A stretch of DNA of 12,507 nt from JBAYNS01 sp041678625. GTDB lineage: Bacteria; Patescibacteriota; Gracilibacteria; Peribacterales; Peribacteraceae. How positions within the stretch are numbered: position 1 is the stretch's first letter; every line of letters begins with the position of its first letter. Under the pieces are notes generated by a model, which did not search any database, was not told where the DNA came from, and saw only the letters and a list, made by a program, of their open reading frames with translations. Shown here in pieces: positions 1 to 5,934 of the stretch. A program made the position numbers and the translations under genes. The stretch covers positions 1 to 12,507 of the forward strand of contig JBAYNS010000022.1 in assembly GCA_041678625.1 (NCBI GenBank), given 5' to 3'.

Positions 1-2
1 AG

Positions 3-116
3 CGCGCGGAAGATTCATTCGGTGTGCTCATTGAGAGCAAGGAAGTTGCAGAAACCCAGCGGCAGATCTTCGAGATGGCGTGGCGCTATGCAGGGATGCG
101 CAAACGGGGTAAATAA
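3..116 (+). CDS. C-terminal end of a regulator-like protein (partial, 5' end outside window)
   Basis: An open frame enters from the left edge and ends at TAA 114-116, giving 37 visible residues. They read ...DSFGVLIESKEVAETQRQIF then EMAWRYAGMRKRGK. The pattern 'GVLIESKEVAETQRxIFExxW' resembles the end of TrmB-like, PLD-fold transcriptional regulators common in CPR genomes, where a last strand is followed by a helix ending in Phe-Glu-x-x-Trp. This is recognition from memory of a short tail, so the product is tentative. The basic end (MRKRGK) is a natural terminus. A T-run at 140-146 follows but has no convincing stem, so I do not call a terminator there. Confidence 0.5.
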   Translation, partial: RAEDSFGVLIESKEVAETQRQIFEMAWRYAGMRKRGK

Positions 117-193
117 TAATAATGTGATCCAGGATTCTGTTTTTTTAATACGGTTTACCATGAGCGAGTCCCGCGTATGCGAGACGAGTCGAA

Positions 194-270
194 TGGTGGA
201 GCTGAGGAGATTCGAACTCCTGACCCCCGCGTTGCAAACGCGGTGCTCTAACCAGCTGAGCTACAGCCCC
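194..270 (-). tRNA. tRNA-Ala (anticodon TGC)
   Basis: Read on the minus strand from base 270, all cloverleaf parts are present. The acceptor is GGGGCTG paired with CAGCTCC, including the G3:U70 wobble pair that is the main identity element for alanyl-tRNA synthetase. The D-stem is GCTC/GAGC. The anticodon stem is CCGCG/CGCGG around the loop TTTGCAA (anticodon TGC). The T-arm is AGGAG-TTCGAAT-CTCCT. The discriminator is A and the 3' CCA is encoded (ends at base 194). The length of 77 nt with CCA is normal, and no intron is present. The TGC anticodon reads GCA and, by wobble, other GCN codons. A damaged copy of a tRNA 5' half lies 33 nt upstream. Confidence 0.97.
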
Positions 271-306
271 AGAGAAAGATAAAAGAACAAATGCCGTACG
301 GAGCTC

Positions 307-338
307 CCCGCCCGAACGTACCGTTCGGTACGGGCGGG
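307..338. repeat. GC-rich palindromic element in the D-loop of the tRNA remnant
   Basis: The outer arms CCCGCCC (307-313) and GGGCGGG (332-338) are perfectly complementary. Inside, GTACCG (318-323) and CGGTAC (326-331) form a second perfect stem. The four bases GAAC (314-317) are unpaired on one side. The element sits between the remnant's GGTTA and GAGC, at the end of the D-loop. There is no T-run, so it is not a standard terminator. It is probably a member of a dispersed palindromic repeat family. Confidence 0.7.
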
Positions 339-349
339 TAACCAACTGA

Positions 350-369
350 CCTGCCTGCTGGCAGGCAGG
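350..369. repeat. Perfect 9-bp palindrome inserted in the D-stem of the tRNA remnant
   Basis: CCTGCCTGC (350-358) and GCAGGCAGG (361-369) are perfect inverted arms around TG. The element splits the remnant's D-stem 5' strand between GC and TC. CCTGCCTGC-type palindromes are, from memory, frequent as dispersed repeats in CPR genomes; that comparison is not shown by this window. Confidence 0.7.
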
Positions 370-526
370 GCTACAGCCCCACAAGGTGTGTGGAAATCAA
401 GGAGCAATGAGTTACTCGTCTGCAGAAGCTGGCGCAGATGGATAACTCTGGAGTGCTGTGATTGTACCGATGGCAGAGGAAAAATCTACCGGATTCCCCG
501 GAGTTCATTCGACTTTGTCCCGCGTT

Positions 527-550
527 CGCGGAACTACGCTGGGTTCCGCG
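527..550. repeat. 8-bp hairpin downstream of the small membrane protein gene
   Basis: CGCGGAAC (527-534) and GTTCCGCG (543-550) are perfect arms around an 8-nt loop. It begins 9 nt beyond the stop of the minus-strand gene at 560, where a terminator would be expected. However, no T-run follows on that strand, so it may be a palindromic repeat or mRNA 3'-end stabiliser. A weak second candidate lies further on (CCGG 498-501 with CCGG 489-492, then five T's on the minus strand). The rest of 381-526 holds no gene I can see. Confidence 0.45.
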
Positions 551-559
551 CGTGAGGCC

Positions 560-823
560 TCATAAGCTCTGGAACGGATTTACTCCGCCCTGTTCCACAG
601 GCATAAAGATACGCACGATGGGTTCCACAACCTGATTTGTGAGTCCAAACATCATGAGTAGGCTCCAGAGAAAGATGAAGATTGCTGTGAATATGATCAC
701 GTAATATATGCCGCCGATGCTCCGCATCCATGCTGCTTCTCCTAACGTATTTCCGATAGCTTCGCGGTAACGGATGATGATCCAAGAGAGAAGAATGCCT
801 AAAAGTCCAAGAAAGATATTCAT
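560..823 (-). CDS. Small membrane protein, unknown function (87 aa)
   Basis: The protein starts MNIFLGLLGILLSWIIIRYR and has two hydrophobic segments: about residues 2-17 and about 34-60 (around IYYVIIFTAIFIFLWSLLMMFG). Between them is a short polar loop with REAIGNTLGEAAWMRSIGG. The C-terminus (IVRIFMPVEQGGVNPFQSL) is polar. An upstream in-frame ATG at 856 would add 11 residues, but I chose ATG 823 because an extended -10 box (TGC-TATACT) lies 6 nt before it, which fits leaderless transcription starting at that ATG. No family is recognised. The WxRxIGGIYYVxxFT pattern is reminiscent of small CPR membrane proteins, without a function. It is downstream of trxA, but a strong terminator separates them, so it is probably an independent unit. 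Confidence 0.7.
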   Translation of the reverse strand: MNIFLGLLGILLSWIIIRYREAIGNTLGEAAWMRSIGGIYYVIIFTAIFIFLWSLLMMFGLTNQVVEPIVRIFMPVEQGGVNPFQSL

Positions 824-829
824 GCAGCA

Positions 830-838
830 AGTATAGCA
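830..838 (-). promoter_or_regulatory. Extended -10 promoter for the small membrane protein
   Basis: On the minus strand, TGC-TATACT ends 6 nt before ATG 823. TG one base before the hexamer makes it an extended -10, and no -35 is evident at 16-18 nt. Transcription would start at or next to the ATG, so the message is probably leaderless. No Shine-Dalgarno sequence is present. Confidence 0.6.
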
Positions 839-897
839 CACAACTGGCTTATACATGCTGCTTTACAATGAATCTGTTCACGCCTTTGTATATCGCA

Positions 898-931
898 AAA
901 AGAAACCGGCAAACGGTCGCCGGTTTCTTTT
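898..931. terminator. Strong bidirectional intrinsic terminator after trxA
   Basis: AAAAGAAACCGGC (898-910) and GCCGGTTTCTTTT (919-931) form a perfect 13-bp stem around an 8-nt loop. The A-rich foot on one side becomes a U-tract in either direction. It lies 18 nt after the trxA stop on the minus strand, and should insulate trxA from the membrane-protein gene at 823. Confidence 0.9.
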
Positions 932-949
932 GAATACTTTGATTATGTA

Positions 950-1267
950 TTAGGCAACGGCATCCAGTTCCTTCTTCATATCCTCTTTGGATTTGGCGCC
1001 CACAAAAGCAGCTGCCTGTTCTCCTCCTTTGAAGATGATAAAAGTGGGGATGCTCATGACGTTGAATTTGCCCGGAGTTTGCGTATTTTCGTCCACGTTC
1101 ACTTTGACGATCTTCACCTTTCCTTCGTACTCGGTTGAGAGCTCATCCACAATCGGGAGCATGGATTTGCAGGGGCCGCACCATGGCGCCCAAAAGTCCA
1201 CCAGAACCGGCAGATCGGACTTGAGAACTTCCTGGTCAAATGTTGCATCGGTGACTTCATGGGCCAT
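950..1267 (-). CDS. trxA: Thioredoxin (105 aa)
   Basis: This is a single-domain cytoplasmic thiol-disulfide oxidoreductase that reduces protein disulfides using electrons from thioredoxin reductase. The active site WCGPC is at residues 29-33, preceded by the canonical VLVDFWAP strand. The cis-proline motif SIPTF (Pro74) and the final FxGAxSKEDMKKEL helix are present. The length is typical of TrxA (about 105-110 aa), with no signal peptide. The start at 1267 gives the standard N-terminus (MAHEVTDATFDQEVL). It lies 124 nt downstream of pgi with its own possible -10 box, and ends in a strong terminator, so it is probably a monocistronic unit. No thioredoxin reductase is in the window. Confidence 0.97.
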   Translation of the reverse strand: MAHEVTDATFDQEVLKSDLPVLVDFWAPWCGPCKSMLPIVDELSTEYEGKVKIVKVNVDENTQTPGKFNVMSIPTFIIFKGGEQAAAFVGAKSKEDMKKELDAVA

Positions 1268-1296
1268 GAAAATATGGGGTAAGAAATGACAGAAGC

Positions 1297-1302
1297 AGTA
1301 TA
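1297..1302 (-). promoter_or_regulatory. Possible -10 box for trxA
   Basis: TATACT on the minus strand lies 29 nt before the trxA ATG, which would give a leader of about 22 nt, unlike most other genes here. No good -35 is seen at 16-18 nt. The leader has no clear Shine-Dalgarno sequence. Hexamer identity alone supports the call. Confidence 0.4.
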
Positions 1303-1391
1303 GGAAAGAGTGTCCGACTGATCCAGAAATTCCCCGTATTTCCTTCAGATTCTGTTAGACAGGTCACGATTTTCGTTCCCCGATGCGCGCG

Positions 1392-2675
1392 TTATTCCTC
1401 CTGCCCGTGCGAAAGGATTTTCTTGGTGATCTTCTTTCCCAGTTCTACGCCGGGTTGTCCGTAAGGATCAATACGGTAGAGCTTTCCTAAAAGTACAACT
1501 TCGGCAAGAAGCAGGAAGAAGAGTTGTCCTAAGTTTTCTTCATCCAAGCGGGGAAGAGTAATAGTCACATGCGGGCGCTTTGCAGCTGTGAGCGCCTGAC
1601 TGGTTCCTTCGTAACAGGCGTCCAACAATTGGCCGAATGTCTTTCCGGCGATGTATCCAAAAGAGCCTTCCACTTCTTCCGGAACGTATACGCGTGGCTT
1701 TTCCAATTCACGAATGAACAGGTGCCAGTATTTTCGCGGTCCCTGCATCCACTGTTGCAGAAGAGAATGTTGATCCTGTGTACCGATGGCTGACAGGGGC
1801 AGGGGATTGCTCGTTTCCGTTTTTCCTAAGCTTTCTGCAATAAGTTGCTGATTCCATCGTGCAAGAGATGTTAATTGTTGTATGTATGGCATGATCACGC
1901 GCACCGGATAATCCCGTTTTGTATCAAGCAGAAACTGCACGGCTGCGAGCAGAGAAGCCGGATTGTCGTCTAGGCTGGTTTGCTGGCAAAGGGTATCCAT
2001 CTCTTTTGCTCCCCGCATGAATGCATCGATATTGGCATCTAACAGGCCCAATGGCAATAAGCCAATAGGAGAGAAAATCGAATACCGGCCACCGACTTCG
2101 GTAGGAATCGGCAACATTGCAATGCCATGTTCCAGACAGAAACTCCGTAATACTCCTGCATGCGGATCCGTAATGCCAATTGTATAATCTGCAGCCTGAT
2201 CTTTACGAGCCTGCTTGAGTTTTTCCCAACAGAAGAAGAACAGGCTCATCGGCTCCAGCGTTCCGCCGGATTTACTTGCAACAACTAATAATGCACGTTT
2301 CCAATCAATCAGCTGCATTGTGAGTTCGATCATCGAGGGGTCGATCGTATCGAGCAGAATGAATTCCACCGTCTGTGGTCCCTCAAAAACTTCCTGTATG
2401 ACTTTGGGGCCAAGACCAGAACCGCCAATGCCGATCCATACCACGGTACGGATATTCTGTGTCTTCACACGGTCAACAGTCTCTTTCACCAAATCGATTG
2501 TTTGTTTGTTGTACGGATCCATTGCCCACAAGTGTTTCCCATTTTGCCGTTCCTTCAACCAATCTTCCGTGTACCGCCGCAATGATGTACGCAGGGCATT
2601 GATTTCCTGCTCGGGGATTCCCAGAGAAGGAGTAATGGCTTTTGCCAGTGTTGCGGAGATATCAAGGTGAAGCAT
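1392..2675 (-). CDS. pgi: Glucose-6-phosphate isomerase (427 aa)
   Basis: Interconverts glucose 6-phosphate and fructose 6-phosphate in the cytoplasm, linking glycolysis/gluconeogenesis and sugar-nucleotide supply. The SIS-type sugar-phosphate fold is clear: GIGGSGLG (82-89), SKSGGTLEP (134-142), and the first family signature EVGGRYSIFSPIG (193-205). Catalytic-region motifs include ESLGK (Glu281), GTQDQHS (His303) and GVELGK (Lys414). The length matches the short bacterial form (about 430-450 aa). The second signature reads YGQPGVE (405-411), with Gly406 where Asn, Asp, Thr or His is usual before Gln. The gene starts 15 nt after the ruvA stop and is probably co-transcribed with it; there is no Shine-Dalgarno sequence. 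I see no terminator in 1268-1391. Confidence 0.97.
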   Translation of the reverse strand: MLHLDISATLAKAITPSLGIPEQEINALRTSLRRYTEDWLKERQNGKHLWAMDPYNKQTIDLVKETVDRVKTQNIRTVVWIGIGGSGLGPKVIQEVFEGPQTVEFILLDTIDPSMIELTMQLIDWKRALLVVASKSGGTLEPMSLFFFCWEKLKQARKDQAADYTIGITDPHAGVLRSFCLEHGIAMLPIPTEVGGRYSIFSPIGLLPLGLLDANIDAFMRGAKEMDTLCQQTSLDDNPASLLAAVQFLLDTKRDYPVRVIMPYIQQLTSLARWNQQLIAESLGKTETSNPLPLSAIGTQDQHSLLQQWMQGPRKYWHLFIRELEKPRVYVPEEVEGSFGYIAGKTFGQLLDACYEGTSQALTAAKRPHVTITLPRLDEENLGQLFFLLLAEVVLLGKLYRIDPYGQPGVELGKKITKKILSHGQEE

Positions 2676-2690
2676 AGGACGGAATAGGAA

Positions 2691-3272
2691 TTAGAGAGTA
2701 CGCAACGCTGCTGCAACACGTTCTTCGGAAGTTTTCAATTCTTTCGGAATATTCTTGAGTGTAGAAAGCGCTGTAGGTACATCAAATCCCAGCGTTGTGA
2801 GCGCATCAACAGCGTCCTGATCATACTCTGCACCAGAGCCGGGATCGCCGTGCTTTTTTGCGAAAATTTCTGGTTGCTTTTCCATCAGATTCTTCAGATC
2901 CAAAAGGAGTTTTTCCGCTGTTTTCTTCCCTACACCTTTAATAGCAGTCAGCATTCCCACTTCCTGCGTTTCGATAGCGGTCAGGAGGATATGACGTGGT
3001 ACTGCACAAATTTCCAGTGCCAGCTTTGGGCCAATGCCCGGCATATCAATTGCGGCGATGAACAGTGCTTTGCTCGCAGAATCCAAAAAACCAAAGAGAT
3101 CAAAACGATCTTCGCGCACGAATGTCACGATGGTTAATTCTTCCTGCGCCCCCTCTTTCAGTTGCTCCCACACATTCAACGGCACAGTCACCGCGTAGCC
3201 AACGCCGCGCACATCAACAGTCACAACTCCGCGTGAATTTTTTCTGATGGTACCGCGTAAGAGGGAGATCAT
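2691..3272 (-). CDS. ruvA: Holliday junction branch migration protein RuvA (193 aa)
   Basis: RuvA binds four-way junctions as a tetramer and loads the RuvB helicase during recombinational repair. The N-terminal OB-fold domain (about 1-62) has the hallmark MISLLRGTI and GVGYAVTVP. The middle domain has two helix-hairpin-helix motifs, MPGIGPKLA (77-85) and IKGVGKKTAEKL (111-122). A linker (about 130-150) leads to the RuvB-binding C-terminal three-helix domain (about 151-193). The length is close to the usual 190-205. A longer frame from 3452 exists, but its extra 60 residues are unlike RuvA and span a palindrome. ATG 3272 gives the canonical N-terminus and has an extended -10 eight bases upstream. 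It is first in a ruvA-pgi unit; ruvB and ruvC are not nearby. Confidence 0.96.
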   Translation of the reverse strand: MISLLRGTIRKNSRGVVTVDVRGVGYAVTVPLNVWEQLKEGAQEELTIVTFVREDRFDLFGFLDSASKALFIAAIDMPGIGPKLALEICAVPRHILLTAIETQEVGMLTAIKGVGKKTAEKLLLDLKNLMEKQPEIFAKKHGDPGSGAEYDQDAVDALTTLGFDVPTALSTLKNIPKELKTSEERVAAALRTL

Positions 3273-3280
3273 AGGAATGT

Positions 3281-3289
3281 ATTTTAGCA
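3281..3289 (-). promoter_or_regulatory. Extended -10 promoter for ruvA-pgi
   Basis: TGC-TAAAAT on the minus strand ends 8 nt before ATG 3272, the same spacing seen at other genes of the window. There is no convincing -35. It fits a leaderless or nearly leaderless message and supports the short RuvA start. Confidence 0.6.
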
Positions 3290-3334
3290 GATGTAGATGA
3301 TAGGTGTAGAGGATGTGGTGGAAGCCAAAAATTC

Positions 3335-3379
3335 CAAAGCAACCAAGGATTCCAAGGATTATTATCCTTGGTTGCTTTG
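3335..3379. repeat. 16-bp perfect inverted repeat between divergent ruvA and M23 genes
   Basis: The arms 3335-3350 (CAAAGCAACCAAGGAT) and 3364-3379 are perfect complements around a 13-nt loop. The loop itself contains another CCAAGGATT, so CCAAGGATT-like units occur in direct and inverted order. On the minus strand the stem is followed by a short T-run (TTTTT, bases 3326-3330). It sits between two divergent promoters, where a terminator has no gene to terminate. A dispersed palindrome or an insulator against read-through is therefore more likely. Confidence 0.75.
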
Positions 3380-3427
3380 CTGTATGAGCATTGGTTCCAC
3401 TTAGTCGCGTTGCATGCCATTTTCCGC

Positions 3428-3433
3428 TATAAT
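3428..3433 (+). promoter_or_regulatory. -10 box for the M23 peptidase gene
   Basis: A perfect TATAAT ends 8 nt before ATG 3442. No -35 is evident at 16-18 nt, and there is no Shine-Dalgarno sequence. The position implies a leaderless or nearly leaderless transcript. Confidence 0.6.
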
Positions 3434-3441
3434 AATGAGAA

Positions 3442-4680
3442 ATGCACACCATTCAGCGTCTCATCGTCACGGCGGTGCTCCTTACGTTGCTCTTGCCACT
3501 CTCAACGCTGGCAATTGTGGAAATGGATGCGCATCATGAAGCAGCTGAAAAGCTGGATGCTGCCATTGAGCAGGCGGCGCATCGTTATCAGGTGAGAACG
3601 CGCGTCTCTGCGGGGAGTACAGTTGATGTTGCGGAAGCAGAGAAAGCATTGCAGGAAATCGCCCGCGAGAAGCGCGGATTGCGCCTGCAGATTGCATCGC
3701 GCCGCGAAGACCTTGCAACACTAGGCTCGCTTTATAATATTGATCTTTGGGATGTGCAGCAGCGCGAGGCAACGGTGGATACAGAACGCGAATCTTTTGT
3801 TCCTTTTGTACGCCTTCTGCAGGCGCGCACCGCTGTGTATGCGCCCAAAGGCGATCAGGCCCTTTCCCGCCTACTCAAGCAATTGCTGGTTGCTTCTCTC
3901 GGCAGTATTACCGAGCAGGACACGCAAGTGCGGGTGTTGCGACAGACGCGGGTGAGTCTCATCAATGATCTCATTGATGCGCAAGAGCATATTGCAGAAC
4001 TCATACAGCTTGAAGAACAGCACCGTGAACTTCAGGAAGAGTATGCGAGCATTCAGGATGACATTCATAGTGCGCAGTATGCTGTAGGTGGCACGGTTCA
4101 GGATGCCGCCCAACGCGTATGGGCGGAGGTCCATGCGCAAGTGCTCCGACTTCAGTCGGATCTTGCGCGTATTGATGCGCGCCTGCGTTCACGCGCCGAG
4201 CGCAAACTCATTGAAAAGGGCCTTCTGGCTCCGCAGCCCGGGGAACATTCCACCGGAGAAATTGTCCCATACACGCCGCAGTTCACCTGGCCGGCGTATG
4301 GCAGAATTTCTGCAGGGTTCATGGATCCCGACTATCAGAAGTTCTTTGGTATTCCGCATCGCGGTTCGGATATTGCCATTGCTCAGGGGAGCACGGTTGT
4401 CAGTTCCGCTGATGGCGTGGTGTTCCTGGCACGCGACGGAGGAGCACATGGATATTCCTATGTGCTCATCGGACATCGTGGCGGATATGCAACGCTCTAC
4501 GGTCATCTTTCAACGATTTCCGTCAGTGCAGGTCAGGATGTTGTCGCCGGAGAACGCATTGGACTTTCCGGTGGACAACCGGGCACACATGGTGCCGGCC
4601 CCACAACTACCGGCCCACATCTGCATTTTGAAATCATTAAGAACGGAGTGAATATCAATCCTCTGAGTATCCTTCCATAA
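3442..4680 (+). CDS. Secreted coiled-coil M23 family metallopeptidase (412 aa)
   Basis: This is probably a cell-wall hydrolase acting outside the membrane on peptidoglycan cross-bridges or stem peptides. An N-terminal signal or anchor (about residues 5-24, LIVTAVLLTLLLPLSTLA) is followed by long Glu/Gln/Arg-rich helices (about 30-260) that look coiled-coil, as in EnvC/NlpD-type divisome hydrolases. The LytM/M23 domain occupies about 281-412. The zinc ligands His306 and Asp310 (HRGSD) and His395 (HLHFE) are present, with His355 (LYGHLS) and His393 as catalytic histidines. The full set suggests an active enzyme rather than a degenerate activator. The stretch before HLHFE carries a Gly-rich insertion (GGQPGTHGAGPTTTGP), a form I associate with CPR members. 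It is followed by an EamA transporter 45 nt downstream. Confidence 0.93.
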   Translation: MHTIQRLIVTAVLLTLLLPLSTLAIVEMDAHHEAAEKLDAAIEQAAHRYQVRTRVSAGSTVDVAEAEKALQEIAREKRGLRLQIASRREDLATLGSLYNIDLWDVQQREATVDTERESFVPFVRLLQARTAVYAPKGDQALSRLLKQLLVASLGSITEQDTQVRVLRQTRVSLINDLIDAQEHIAELIQLEEQHRELQEEYASIQDDIHSAQYAVGGTVQDAAQRVWAEVHAQVLRLQSDLARIDARLRSRAERKLIEKGLLAPQPGEHSTGEIVPYTPQFTWPAYGRISAGFMDPDYQKFFGIPHRGSDIAIAQGSTVVSSADGVVFLARDGGAHGYSYVLIGHRGGYATLYGHLSTISVSAGQDVVAGERIGLSGGQPGTHGAGPTTTGPHLHFEIIKNGVNINPLSILP

Positions 4681-4711
4681 AGGAAGCTTTTTCTTTTGCG
4701 TCATTCTTCCC

Positions 4712-4717
4712 TATCAT
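4712..4717 (+). promoter_or_regulatory. Possible -10 box for the EamA transporter
   Basis: TATCAT ends 8 nt before ATG 4726, the spacing seen at other genes here. The -35 region is poor. It is listed mainly because it bears on the choice of start; the gene may also be transcribed with the M23 gene. Confidence 0.35.
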
Positions 4718-4725
4718 TACGTGTG

Positions 4726-5673
4726 ATGTTTTCCCGATTGCCCATTCGCCAGTTTGCTCTTGCACAGATGCTTCTGGCAGTCATTCTCTCTAACATGAGT
4801 CCGGTGTTCTCCAAAGTGCTCTACGCACGCGGATGGACACCACTCATTTTGTACTTCACCACGCTCATCATCGTGAGCATCGTCCTTCTGGTACATGAAT
4901 ACATTGCACTGGAATCCGGAGCGCGCTGGGGCATGACACGGCGTGATGTTTTTGGTGTGGCAGTCTCTACAATCGCCGGAGGTGTACTGGCACCAGTTCT
5001 TTTCTTTACGGGTCTGCAGGCGGTTGAGGCTTCCGAAGCGTTGATCCTGAGCAGCACGCTTCCCTTCTTCGTTGTGGTTTTTGGCATCCTAATGCTCAAA
5101 GAGCGCTTTACGCGACAGACGGTTATCGGGAGTCTGTTTCTTCTGGCAGGTATGACAGTACTTCTGTGGCCCGATATCCGCAGTGTTCACTTTGGTGATG
5201 GTGCACCATTCATCATTGGATCCACGCTCTTTGGCGCGCTCTCTACTATTACGCACAAAAAGTACATCGTCCATCGTCATCTGGATTCAGTTGTGCTTGT
5301 GCGGACTCTGCTCAGCGCGCTGATTGTGGGATGTGTCATTTTCTTCGTTGATCCGCAGAGCATGCGCCTGCTGACTGCTCCGGAAAATATCTGGCTGGTG
5401 CTGGCTATCCCCATTCTGTGTTTCATTACCCCGTTCTTCCTATTCTTTGGCGCCATTCGCAAAGTGAAGGCGATCGACGTGGGGCTTGTGGAGGCGGCGG
5501 GGCGCGTTTTTGCCATCATTGCGGCGAGCACCATCCTCGGCGAACACCTCACGTCGCTTGCTCTCTGGAGCATGACGCTTGTGGTCTTTGGTATTCTCTT
5601 CATCAACGTACCACTCACACGCTGGCGGATTGTGCCATCGCGCTTGCTGGAAATTGGGCCGCTGAGGAAATAG
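4726..5673 (+). CDS. EamA/DMT-family membrane transporter (315 aa)
   Basis: An inner-membrane protein of the drug/metabolite transporter superfamily, with about ten hydrophobic helices in two homologous halves. Each half ends with the EamA hallmark Glu before the last helix: LKERFTRQTVIGSLFLLAGM (about 124-143) and LGEHLTSLALWSMTLVVFGI (about 271-290). The substrate cannot be told from sequence; relatives export amino acids, metabolites or drugs. The start is uncertain. ATG 4726 has a TATCAT eight bases upstream. TTG 4696 would add ten residues and has AGGAAG about nine bases before it, 15 nt after the M23 stop. ATG 4726 leaves a normal short cytoplasmic N-terminus. Confidence 0.92.
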   Translation: MFSRLPIRQFALAQMLLAVILSNMSPVFSKVLYARGWTPLILYFTTLIIVSIVLLVHEYIALESGARWGMTRRDVFGVAVSTIAGGVLAPVLFFTGLQAVEASEALILSSTLPFFVVVFGILMLKERFTRQTVIGSLFLLAGMTVLLWPDIRSVHFGDGAPFIIGSTLFGALSTITHKKYIVHRHLDSVVLVRTLLSALIVGCVIFFVDPQSMRLLTAPENIWLVLAIPILCFITPFFLFFGAIRKVKAIDVGLVEAAGRVFAIIAASTILGEHLTSLALWSMTLVVFGILFINVPLTRWRIVPSRLLEIGPLRK

Positions 5674-5684
5674 GGCTAGGGCTT

Positions 5685-5870
5685 CCACCTACGTGCGTTA
5701 CGCTTCGGTGGGCAGGGGAATACTGGGGATTAGGGATTGGAATACTGGGGATTAGGGATTCCCACCTACGCGCGTTACGTTTCGGTGGGCAGGGGAATAC
5801 TGGGTGAATAGGGTTCCCGCCTTTGCCCTCTCGCCTTCGCGGGACGAGGCTTCGGTGGGCAAGAGGGTTT
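5685..5870. repeat. Cluster of related hairpin repeats in the gap after the EamA gene
   Basis: Two near-identical copies of about 42 nt, offset by 77 nt (from 5685 and from 5762), run from CCACCTACG through GCGTTACG and TTCGGTGGGC to AGGGGAATACTGGG, with two mismatches. A third, more diverged copy (about 5817-5870) starts CCCGCC and shares GCTTCGGTGGGCA. Each has complementary ends (CCACC/GGTGG) and could form a hairpin. The strand is strongly G-rich between the hairpins. No plausible ORF, promoter or RNA gene is seen in 5674-5897. This looks like a nest of dispersed palindromic repeats. Confidence 0.75.
5717..5760. repeat. Exact tandem duplication of a 22-nt unit
   Basis: The 22-nt unit beginning GGAATACTGGGG and ending ATTAGGGATT occurs twice without gap or mismatch (5717-5738, 5739-5760). 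A degraded third copy follows the next hairpin repeat (about 5793-5814). The G-runs (GGGG, GGG, GGGG, GGG) could support a G-quadruplex on the plus strand. Confidence 0.85.
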
Positions 5871-5897
5871 AGGGTGCAGATATTTGCTCTCTTTTGC

Positions 5898-5925
5898 TTG
5901 AGCACAGAGGTTTTCCGCATATACT
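5898..5925 (+). promoter_or_regulatory. Promoter of the 107-aa gene (-35 TTGAGC, -10 TATACT)
   Basis: TTGAGC (5898-5903), a 16-nt spacer and TATACT (5920-5925) end 9 nt before ATG 5935. Both hexamers are close to the sigma-70-type consensus. The layout matches those before 6334 and 10441. Confidence 0.7.
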
Positions 5926-5934
5926 GCCGCACTC

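Larger units (their letters stand above)
303..380 (-). pseudogene. tRNA 5'-half remnant interrupted by two palindromes
   Basis: On the minus strand from base 380 the sequence reads GGGGCTGTAGC (380-370), a 20-nt palindrome (369-350), TCAGTTGGTTA (349-339), a 32-nt palindrome (338-307), then GAGC (306-303). Removing both palindromes leaves GGGGCTGTAGC-TCAGTTGGTTA-GAGC. This is an intact acceptor 5' strand plus D-arm, differing from the neighbouring tRNA-Ala by one base (TCAG[T/C]TGG). No anticodon arm, T-arm or 3' acceptor strand follows before the real tRNA-Ala begins at 270, so it cannot fold as a tRNA. I read it as a partial tandem duplication of a tRNA-Ala 5' half, later hit by, or built together with, palindromic elements. 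Chance similarity cannot explain three colinear blocks. Confidence 0.75.

Noticed and set aside
117..193. A terminator at the T-run 140-146
   Set aside because: There is a run of seven T's but no GC-rich stem immediately before it.
22..282. An 86-codon plus-strand ORF
   Set aside because: It is in another frame from the real partial CDS and runs through the antisense of tRNA-Ala; its composition is not protein-like.
303..380. A functional intron-containing tRNA
   Set aside because: CPR tRNAs can hold introns, but no anticodon arm, T-arm or 3' acceptor strand follows before the complete tRNA-Ala, and the interruptions are in the D-arm rather than the anticodon loop.
3273..3452. A 60-residue N-terminal extension of RuvA
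   Set aside because: The extension is read through a palindrome and a promoter region, and does not resemble RuvA, whose normal start is the ATG at 3272.
4088..4651. A 187-codon plus-strand ORF inside the M23 gene
   Set aside because: It is a frame-shifted shadow of the M23 coding sequence; the M23 frame holds all catalytic motifs.
5685..5870. A CRISPR array
   Set aside because: The repeats are palindromic units and a gapless tandem duplication. There are no regular unique spacers and no cas genes.
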